Source: an uncultured Myxococcales bacterium
Lineage (GTDB): Bacteria; Myxococcota_A; UBA9042; DTJE01
Reading direction: 5' to 3'
Assembly (NCBI GenBank): GCA_903857665.1
Contig: CAIOFV010000060.1
Span: forward strand, 1 to 35,193
DNA: 35,193 bases
In this document: in pieces, positions 15,633 to 22,288 of the stretch
Layout: the number at the start of each line of letters is the position of its first letter
Numbering within the stretch: the stretch's first letter is position 1
Position numbers and translations under genes: made by a program
Notes under the pieces: model-generated
Database searches by the model: none
The model's input: the letters and a program-made list of their open reading frames with translations, nothing else
What the model was told of the DNA's origin: nothing

Positions 15633-16874
15633 TCACCGGCCCAGCGCACTCTTCAGGTACTCGATGCGCTGCGTGATGCGGTCCCGGATGTCGATGCACT
15701 CCGCGTCGAATTGCTGCACCGTGCCGTACGCGTTCGGGTCCTCGGCGACGTAGGGCCGCACCTGTTCGCAGATCCGCTGAAGGCGTGCGCGACCGGACGC
15801 GTACGGCCCGTCCCGGAATGCCACGAGGTCGTCTGCGTACTCGGCCTTCCACGCCGGCGATTCGAACAGCAGCGATCGCAGGTCCTGCCCGACGCTCTGG
15901 GCCAGTTCGCCGCTCGCGTTCTTGCCCAGGAAGGTCCACGGGTCCGCGTTCGCCGGCGCCCGGCGCGAGATCGCCTCGCCGAGGGTCCAGGGCATCAGGA
16001 TCAGCCTGCGATCCACCGCCTGGTACACGAAGAAGTTCCACAGGCCGTTGGAGAAGTTGTCGATAGTCGGCAGCACCATCTCGGCGGCGGACTCCCTCAG
16101 GACTTCGCCGACGTCGAGGAGGGCCTTCGCCGACACCTGCAGCTCGCTGGAATCCGCGCCCGCGAGGGCCTTCCAGTCGGCGACCAGCGTGTCGAGGGCG
16201 GCCACGGGAGCAAGGTCGCCGGTGGAGCCGTTGGTGTCCAGGTGCCAGCCCTTGTCGTCCTGGTGGTACAGGTTCCCGATGGGGGGATCGAAGCGCTGTT
16301 CCAGGAACTCGTGGTCCAGGTCCTCGACGTTCAGGTACAGCCCCATCGGCTCGCCGTTCACCGTCACGCGGGCGTTGTTCGCCCGCGGGGCCGGGATCCC
16401 CGCCTGGCGCATCATCCACAGGACCAGCCGGTCCCGCACGGGGGCCGCGAACTCCGGCAGGGCCTCCAGGTTGATCGAGCGGACCCCCAGGAACCGGCCG
16501 TCGCCGTCCCACTTGTCGAAGCGCACGACGAACCGCGGCTTCTTCTCGCTGGACGGGTCGTCGGTCCCGCCCTTGTGCCGGCAGGCCGCATCCAGGAAGC
16601 GGATGCCGTCGAACCCGAACGAGCAGTGGAACCACGTGCCGGTGTCCTTCTGCGGCTTCCATGCCGCCAGGAACGCCTGCCAGGTGGCTGCGTCGAACCC
16701 GATGTCGAAGTCCACGACGATGCTTTCCGCGTACAACGGGCCGGTCTTGGCCTTCGGGTGCAGGAGGAGCGGCTCGTCGGCGTTCCAGTCGTCGTCCCCG
16801 ATCCTGCCCGGCGCACACGCCACCAGCAGGATCGCAACCGCCAGCGCCCCCGCCTCCGCCCAGCGGCGCGTCAT
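15633..16874 (-). CDS. CotH-kinase family lipoprotein
   Basis: 413 residues from the ATG at 16874, which overlaps the TGA of the TolC-like gene (16871-16873) in an ATGA junction. The signal ends in a lipobox (LLVAC at about 16-20). CotH features follow in order: FDIGFDAATWQAFLA, HKGGTDDPSSEKKPRFVVRFDKW, INLEALPEFAAPVRDRL, NNARVTVNGEPMGLYLNVEDLD, GNLYHQDD and, later, MPWTLGEAI. CotH proteins are atypical secreted protein kinases known from spore coats and elsewhere. Here it would be lipid-anchored in the envelope. VTC plus DUF4956 plus CotH is a known gene association; the adaptor and channel genes between them here are unusual. Confidence 0.8.
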   Translation of the reverse strand: MTRRWAEAGALAVAILLVACAPGRIGDDDWNADEPLLLHPKAKTGPLYAESIVVDFDIGFDAATWQAFLAAWKPQKDTGTWFHCSFGFDGIRFLDAACRHKGGTDDPSSEKKPRFVVRFDKWDGDGRFLGVRSINLEALPEFAAPVRDRLVLWMMRQAGIPAPRANNARVTVNGEPMGLYLNVEDLDHEFLEQRFDPPIGNLYHQDDKGWHLDTNGSTGDLAPVAALDTLVADWKALAGADSSELQVSAKALLDVGEVLRESAAEMVLPTIDNFSNGLWNFFVYQAVDRRLILMPWTLGEAISRRAPANADPWTFLGKNASGELAQSVGQDLRSLLFESPAWKAEYADDLVAFRDGPYASGRARLQRICEQVRPYVAEDPNAYGTVQQFDAECIDIRDRITQRIEYLKSALGR

Positions 16875-18289
16875 GGCGAAGCCCCCTGGCCCCCCAGCGC
16901 GGCCTCGACCTCGACCTCCGCGATCCGGCAATCGACCTGGTCCTCGACCAGGCGCACCCGGGCCAGCAGCAGTCTTTCCTCGGCCTCGAGGGCGGTCGCG
17001 ACGGACAGGCGGCCGGACTCGAGCCCCTGCCGGGTGGCGCGCATCGCCTCCTCGGCTGCCGGCACGGCCACGGCCTCGGTCCGCCCCGCCCGGTCCCGGG
17101 CCGTCCGCCAGCGGGCCAGCTGCTGCTGCAGGTCCGCCACCGTCCCGGACAGGGCCTCGCGGAAGCGGGCCGTTTCCCGTTCGACACGGGCCTCCGCCGT
17201 CCGGATCTTCCCCTGGTTGAAGTTCCACAGCGGCAGCTCCAGGGCCAGGCTCAGGTGCACCGACCACGCGTAGTAGCGCGGTTCGAACTGGTACCCGGGC
17301 ACAGTGGACTCGGCGCCGACCAGGAAGTTCCGGGTGTAGCCGACCTCCAGGTATTTCAGCCGGGGCAGCCACGCCAGGTGCTCGGCCCGGGCCTCACCTT
17401 CCGCTTGCCGGTGAAGTGCGCGGCGATGCTCCAGCGCGGGCGACCCGGCCAGGGCACGATCTTCCAGCGCGGCCCCGTCGTCGGGGGGCTGCCGGCACGC
17501 GGGCCGGTCCGGGAGGGCCAGGGTCCCGGGTGCGGGCGGCTCGATGCCCAGCGCGCGCCCCAGCGCGGCGAGCGCGGCGGCCTCCTCCTCGACGGCGCGG
17601 CCCAGCCGATCCTCGCCATCGGCAGTCGCCAGCCGGGCCTGGGCCACGTCGGTCGCCATGCCCTGGCCGCCGGCCAGCGCAACCGACAGGCTGGACTCCC
17701 GCTCGTGCCGCGCGGCGACCAGGCGTTCCAGCAGCACCATGGAAGCCCGGGCGGCCGTGGCACGGGCGAACGCCACGCGGACGTCCCGGCGCACCCGGGC
17801 CTCGGCAAGGACGACGGCGGCGCGCGCCGCGGCAACCTCGGACCGGGCCGCGTCGATGCGGGCCGGTCGGTCCGCCTGGGCCGGCAGGTTCACGCGCAGG
17901 TCCACGCCCAGCCGGTAGACATCCAGTTCGGACTTGGACTTTCCCTTGTTCAGGTAGGCGTTGTCGGCGCGGATCTCCGGGTTTTCGACGGAGCGGTATC
18001 GATCCACGCCGCCCTCGGCCTCCGCCACCGCGGCCCTCGCATCCTGCACGGCAGGCGCCCTCGCCAGCGCCTCGCGAACCCCGTCCTCCTCGGTCAACAG
18101 GACGCCGCCTGCCCCGGCACGCGCCTCGGCACGCGCCGCGTCGTGCCGGGCCGAACCCGCCGCCCTCATCTGGCCAAGCATGGCCCCGCCGTCCAGGGGC
18201 CTGGGGGTGTAGCACGCGGCGACCAGCAGTCCCGCCAGGCAGGCCGCCAGCCCGCATCCCTTCTGGCGCCGGCCGACCGTTCGCGGCAT
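16871..18289 (-). CDS. TolC-like outer membrane efflux lipoprotein
   Basis: 472 residues from the ATG at 18289 with GGGAGGGACG upstream. The signal ends in a lipobox (VAAC, about 23-26). Two halves of long alanine-rich coiled-coil helices alternate with short strand segments, for example ASMVLLERLVAARHERESSL, then YYAWSVHLSLALELPLWNFN, then RVERETARFREAL. This is the duplicated outer membrane factor (OEP) pattern, and PLWNFNQGKI is typical of the second strand pair in CusC/CzcC-like members. It would form an outer-membrane channel with the HlyD-type adaptor encoded 17 bases upstream. No inner-membrane pump gene is present in the operon. Confidence 0.8.
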   Translation of the reverse strand: MPRTVGRRQKGCGLAACLAGLLVAACYTPRPLDGGAMLGQMRAAGSARHDAARAEARAGAGGVLLTEEDGVREALARAPAVQDARAAVAEAEGGVDRYRSVENPEIRADNAYLNKGKSKSELDVYRLGVDLRVNLPAQADRPARIDAARSEVAAARAAVVLAEARVRRDVRVAFARATAARASMVLLERLVAARHERESSLSVALAGGQGMATDVAQARLATADGEDRLGRAVEEEAAALAALGRALGIEPPAPGTLALPDRPACRQPPDDGAALEDRALAGSPALEHRRALHRQAEGEARAEHLAWLPRLKYLEVGYTRNFLVGAESTVPGYQFEPRYYAWSVHLSLALELPLWNFNQGKIRTAEARVERETARFREALSGTVADLQQQLARWRTARDRAGRTEAVAVPAAEEAMRATRQGLESGRLSVATALEAEERLLLARVRLVEDQVDCRIAEVEVEAALGGQGASP

Positions 18290-18306
18290 CGCGTCCCTCC
18301 CGCCCG

Positions 18307-20487
18307 TCACTTCGGCACCGGCATCGTGGTCCACAGGGGCGTCTTGGCGTCGCGATCGAAGACCACCATCAGGAAGCCCGCGTCGGGCCCGGGCGCGACG
18401 CCCTCGGCCTTCACGCCCGGGAAGTCCCGCACCTTCCGTGCCGTCCAGTCGCCCGTTCCCGCGGGCGCGGCGACCGTGAACATCGCGCTGAAGTCGCCCG
18501 GAAAGGGCTCCGCCCCGTCCGTCGGACGCAGCGCGACGCCCAGCAGCAGCACCCTGCCGTCGGGCAGCTTCCGCAGGTCCGAAATCCCCGCCGCGACCTC
18601 GTGGCCCGCCGGCCCTGCTCGCAGGTCCACCCGGGCATGCACCTTCAGGTCGGCCCGGTCCAGCTTCCCGGTGGCCACCAGCCGCTCGGGGTGGGACAGG
18701 CTCCAGACGATCGCCCGGCCGTCCGGGCCCACGGGCTGCTTCAACCCCAGGAGCAGCGCGTCGCCGTCCCACGTCATGCCCTCGATGTTCAGCTCGCGAT
18801 CGAACCCGGCCACACCCTTCTCGAACCCCGGCGCCCGCCCGGACAAGCCCAGGGACGCCAGCCAGCCGTCGTCGCCCACCGCGGCCAGGGCCTTCGACAG
18901 CGACGCAGAACCCGTGGCCCGCAACCTGCCGTCCGCCAGGGCCAGCGATACCAGCAGCGTGCGCGGCTCCGGCCGATGGCCGCGCCGGCTGACCGACTGA
19001 GACGCCAGCACCCAGATCGTCCCGTCCGGCGCACGCGTGATCGATTCGAGGTCGTTCCAGGAATCGACGCCGTCCACCTCGACGGGGCCGTCGTCGAACC
19101 GGCCCTGGCGATCCATCGTCAGCAGCCACGGCGCGTGCTCGTTCTGGCCCGGATGTCCCGTGTCATCCGACACCACCAGGTACCGGTCCAGTTCCGGAAC
19201 CCACGCGAGCCCCGACGGCTCCACCCGGGTGCGGTTCCGCAGCGCCGCGGGCACGTCCGCAGCCACCGGGGCGTCATCCGTCTTCGGCGCGTCGTCGCGA
19301 ACGCTTCCGGCCGGCGACGCGTCCGCCTGCGAAACCAGCGCGGCCGCCGAATCGCCGCCCAGGTCGAACTTCACGTCCACGACCTGGCCGGGCGCCAGCA
19401 CGCCGGCCTCGTCCAACTCGATCGCGACCTCCTCGCCGTACTCGTGCCAGTTCGGGTTGGACAGCACCTGGTCCGGCAGCGCACGCACGCCGGAACCCAG
19501 GCCCAGCACGCGGCCCCGAAGGCGCTTTCCGGCCGCATCCCGCGGGACGACCGTCGCCAGGGTGCCGGGCCCGACCATGGACGCCACCGTGTCGCTGACG
19601 TAGGCCAGGACCAAGCGTGCGGTCGGCGCGCGGATCTGCAGGATCGCGGAGCCGGGCACCGCCACGTCCCCGGGCCGCACCAGGATCTTGTAGACGACGC
19701 CTTCCCCCGGGCTGCGCAGGGTCAATGCCGCCAGCCGGTCCTGGAGTTCCGCCTGTCGCGCACGCAGCACGTCGATGGCCGCCCGGTAGGGTTCCAGCCC
19801 CATCTGGACCGCCTCCTCCTCGTCCTCGTCCGGGGCTGCGACCTGGAACGCCTTCAGCCGCTCCTGCGAAATGTCCAGCGTGTTCTCCCAGCTCTGGACC
19901 GCCTGCCCGTCCAGGGGCAGGCGCCTTTCGAGCACCTTCGCCTGCTGCCGCAGCTCCTCCAGCACCGTCCCCGGCGCCGCCTTCGCCGCCACCGTGGGTT
20001 CCCACCACCGGATCCGCGCCTGCACGCCGGCCAGCTCGGCCCGGTCCGTTTCTTCCTTCGTCCGCACCTGCACCAGGTTCACCTGGGCGTCGGCGACCGA
20101 GTTCAGGAACCGGCGCTGCTCGAAGATGTTCCGCCGCGTCAGCTGGATGCGCATCGCCTCCAGCTCCGCCTGGGCGTGGGTCAGTTGCGCCACCACCACG
20201 TCCAGTTCGTGCGCGAGTTCGGAGGTATCCAACTGGGCCACCACGTCTCCGGCCCGGACCCTCTGTCCCACCGTCACCGGGATGTTCGCAACCCTCTCGG
20301 ACTGGCGCGCCGACGGGTGGTACTCGATCAGCTGCGCCACCCCCCGGAACGCCAGGAATCCCGGCATCTGGATGGACAGCAGCACGGCCGCCACCAGGCA
20401 GCCGCACCAGACGGCCACCAGCAAGACGGTCTTCGGCGACCCCAGGCGGCCGCGTTTCGACCCGCCCTTCGTCGTGCTCCCCGCCAT
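18307..20487 (-). CDS. HlyD-type adaptor fused to a periplasmic beta-propeller domain
   Basis: 726 residues from the ATG at 20487; a GTG two codons earlier is the alternative. One N-terminal membrane helix (TVLLVAVWCGCLVAAVLLS) is followed by a first lipoyl half (NIPVTVGQRVRAGDVVAQLD), a long coiled coil (about 90-250) and the second half (LRSPGEGVVYKILVRPGDV), a membrane-fusion adaptor layout. After a D/A/P-rich linker (about 395-425) comes a second domain with EPSGLAWVPELDRYLVVSDD, DSWNDLESITRAPDGTIWVL, LNIEGMTWDGDALLLGL and DLRKLPDGRVLLLG. This looks like a DUF3616/SdiA-regulated-type beta-propeller. The fusion is continuous in one frame and I know of no standard adaptor with it. Confidence 0.8.
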   Translation of the reverse strand: MAGSTTKGGSKRGRLGSPKTVLLVAVWCGCLVAAVLLSIQMPGFLAFRGVAQLIEYHPSARQSERVANIPVTVGQRVRAGDVVAQLDTSELAHELDVVVAQLTHAQAELEAMRIQLTRRNIFEQRRFLNSVADAQVNLVQVRTKEETDRAELAGVQARIRWWEPTVAAKAAPGTVLEELRQQAKVLERRLPLDGQAVQSWENTLDISQERLKAFQVAAPDEDEEEAVQMGLEPYRAAIDVLRARQAELQDRLAALTLRSPGEGVVYKILVRPGDVAVPGSAILQIRAPTARLVLAYVSDTVASMVGPGTLATVVPRDAAGKRLRGRVLGLGSGVRALPDQVLSNPNWHEYGEEVAIELDEAGVLAPGQVVDVKFDLGGDSAAALVSQADASPAGSVRDDAPKTDDAPVAADVPAALRNRTRVEPSGLAWVPELDRYLVVSDDTGHPGQNEHAPWLLTMDRQGRFDDGPVEVDGVDSWNDLESITRAPDGTIWVLASQSVSRRGHRPEPRTLLVSLALADGRLRATGSASLSKALAAVGDDGWLASLGLSGRAPGFEKGVAGFDRELNIEGMTWDGDALLLGLKQPVGPDGRAIVWSLSHPERLVATGKLDRADLKVHARVDLRAGPAGHEVAAGISDLRKLPDGRVLLLGVALRPTDGAEPFPGDFSAMFTVAAPAGTGDWTARKVRDFPGVKAEGVAPGPDAGFLMVVFDRDAKTPLWTTMPVPK

Positions 20488-20520
20488 CGGCACCCCCGTT
20501 CGGACGCCTCGCGCCCGCCG

Positions 20521-21207
20521 CTAGAAGTCCACCGTCGCTTCCTGGGAGAAGAACGCCACGCCCTTGATGCCCGGGACGCGCTGGAGGTCGTCCAGCAGCG
20601 TCCTGGCCCCGTCGGGATCGTGCAGCGCGACGTGGTAGTCGTGCTCCGCGAAACGGCCCGCCTCGACCTCGCGCAGCGTGATCAGCACCCAGCGCCGACA
20701 GTGGCGGTCCAGCGACTCGCGCAGCGCGATTTCACCTGACCCGTCGGACGGCAGGAACAGGCGGACCATGCCGTCGTGATGCCGGCGCGCCCCGAAGTCG
20801 ACGTACCGCAGGAACCACGCCGCCCCCGCCAACGCCAGCGTCGCGACGATCCCGATCGAGTACGCCCGGACGCCCATCGCGATCCCCAGCGCCAGCGCGC
20901 CGAAGATGTAGACCATGTCCTTCGGGTCCTTCATCGTGGAGCGGAAGCGGATCAGTGCCATCGAGCCCAGGATGGCGACGCCGCGGGCCAGGTTGTTGCC
21001 CACGGCCAGCATCAGCGAGCAGGCGATGATCGACGCGAGGACCAGGCTCTGGACGTAGGACCGCGAGTAGCTCAACCCCTGGTGGGTGCGGACATACACC
21101 CACGCCACCGCCATCGACGAGGCGAACGCCAGCACCAGCGAAAGCACGACCGCCTGCCACGGGAGAAGCGGATCGGGCGCCAGCACCAGCCGGAAGAAAT
21201 CGTCCAT
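20521..21207 (-). CDS. DUF4956 membrane protein
   Basis: 228 residues, starting at the ATG 3 bases after the VTC stop. There are three to four membrane helices (VVLSLVLAFASSMAVAWVYV, SLVLASIIACSLMLAVG, YIFGALALGIAMGV, IVATLALAGAAWFL). The family signature ALIRFRSTMKDPKDMVYIF lies in the loop near residue 85. The cytosolic C-terminal half has a ferredoxin-like alpha/beta pattern (WVLITLREVEAG, PGIKGVAFFS). DUF4956 proteins are nearly always beside VTC-domain genes and are thought to form a membrane component with them; transport of polymer has been suggested but not shown. Here it leads into the adaptor gene. Confidence 0.85.
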   Translation of the reverse strand: MDDFFRLVLAPDPLLPWQAVVLSLVLAFASSMAVAWVYVRTHQGLSYSRSYVQSLVLASIIACSLMLAVGNNLARGVAILGSMALIRFRSTMKDPKDMVYIFGALALGIAMGVRAYSIGIVATLALAGAAWFLRYVDFGARRHHDGMVRLFLPSDGSGEIALRESLDRHCRRWVLITLREVEAGRFAEHDYHVALHDPDGARTLLDDLQRVPGIKGVAFFSQEATVDF

Positions 21208-21210
21208 TCG

Positions 21211-22014
21211 TCACCCCAGGACCGAGCGGAACCCCGCCGGGTCGCAATCGAGCGGCTCCCACATCGCCTGGTCGAGCGCACGCGAGTACTTCGAGAACGA
21301 CGCCCTATCGAGGTCGAAGCGCTCCACCAGGTCCTGCATCCACCTGGGAAAGGACCACGTGAACTTCAGTTCCAGCACCACCAGCGGCTCTTCGGTCCAC
21401 ACGCCGGCGTTGAAGACCAGGGGCAGATAGCGGTCTTCCCCCGCCGGAAGCTCCAGCGAACCCGTGCGGCAGAAGCGGATCCCCCGGTCGAACGTCACCC
21501 GGATCTCGGGGTCGAACCTGCCCATCAGGGGCTCGCGGTCGTAGCGTAGCACGATGATCGGGCGCGCACGGTAGCGCATGCACTGAAGGCAGAAGTCCTC
21601 GACCACGTCGCCGCCGTCCCCCGCCCACGCGGAGCGGTCGAACGTCGTGGGCTCCTCGACCAGGCCCGCCCACCGGTCCCGGGGGACAAGGGTCCGGGTC
21701 TTCGACACCACGTCGCCATAGCGGCGCTTCAGCTCCACGAAGACGAGGCCCTCGGCCCGCCGTCCGTAGCCGCGCACGCGCAATTTCAGGCGGTCGTACC
21801 GCAGCGTCTTCTTGTCCCAGTACAGGTTCAGTTCCGGACTGTCCAGGTACAGGGTCGTCAGCACGTAGTCGTCACACCCGGCCTCCAGGTGGGGGTCGGG
21901 GTCGCAATAGCAGCGGGCGAAGGCGGAGATCGCGCGGGCCTGGGACTCCGGCACCACGTACTTCAGCTCGAAGCGTTCCTGGATGGCCCTCGGGGCGCCC
22001 GGATGGTGCTGCAT
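21211..22014 (-). CDS. VTC-domain polyphosphate polymerase-like protein
   Basis: 267 residues from the ATG at 22014, with a weak GAGGCGAG upstream. Tunnel-lining motifs of the VTC domain are present in order: RFELKYVV (14-21), YLDSPELNLYWDK, LKLRVRGYG (77-84), VFVELKRRYGDVVSKTR (91-107), VVLELKFTWSFP and SFSKYSRAL. In yeast Vtc4 this fold makes polyphosphate from ATP, and bacterial relatives are usually called polyphosphate polymerases without proof. No SPX regulator domain is present. It is the first gene of a six-gene operon (VTC, DUF4956, adaptor, channel, CotH, surface protein) and has a plausible promoter at 22058-22086. Confidence 0.85.
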   Translation of the reverse strand: MQHHPGAPRAIQERFELKYVVPESQARAISAFARCYCDPDPHLEAGCDDYVLTTLYLDSPELNLYWDKKTLRYDRLKLRVRGYGRRAEGLVFVELKRRYGDVVSKTRTLVPRDRWAGLVEEPTTFDRSAWAGDGGDVVEDFCLQCMRYRARPIIVLRYDREPLMGRFDPEIRVTFDRGIRFCRTGSLELPAGEDRYLPLVFNAGVWTEEPLVVLELKFTWSFPRWMQDLVERFDLDRASFSKYSRALDQAMWEPLDCDPAGFRSVLG

Positions 22015-22057
22015 CGCTCGCCTCGCCCCGTCGCTGATCGGCAGTGTCCTTCCCCAG

Positions 22058-22086
22058 AGTGTACGGAACTGGCGGAAACAGGTGAA
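22058..22086 (-). promoter_or_regulatory. Predicted promoter of the VTC-CotH operon
   Basis: On the minus strand TTCACC (22086-22081) and TACACT (22063-22058) are separated by 17 bases, four of six matches each to the housekeeping consensus. Transcription would start about 36 bases before the VTC ATG. The score is moderate. Confidence 0.35.
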
Positions 22087-22232
22087 GTCCCGGTTCCCCG
22101 CCGGAACGGACAATCACCGCGTCCGGAGGCCCGCGAGTCCATCCCACCCGAGCGCGGAGGCGCAGGCCACGGGTTTCCGCAGGAAACTCTCGCCGCAGAC
22201 GAAGCCGCCTCGGGTGCATCCAGCGTCGCGGC

Positions 22233-22271
22233 TTGCACGGCCCCGGCAGAGGGACGATGATCCGGTCATCG
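22233..22271 (+). promoter_or_regulatory. Possible promoter and palindromic operator of the glycyl radical enzyme operon
   Basis: TTGCAC (22233-22238) and GATGAT (22256-22261) are 17 bases apart, a weak promoter. A perfect inverted repeat CGATGA-TCCGG-TCATCG (22255-22271) overlaps the -10 and ends 17 bases before the start codon. A regulator bound there would block transcription. The palindrome is seen directly; its role is inferred. Confidence 0.35.
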
Positions 22272-22288
22272 ACCCTTCGAGGCACGTG

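Noticed and set aside
16661..19000. Very long open frames antisense to the TolC-like and adaptor genes
   Set aside because: These are GC-rich mirror frames with R/P/A/G-rich composition and no motifs. The minus-strand genes explain the region with signal peptides, family motifs and ribosome binding sites.
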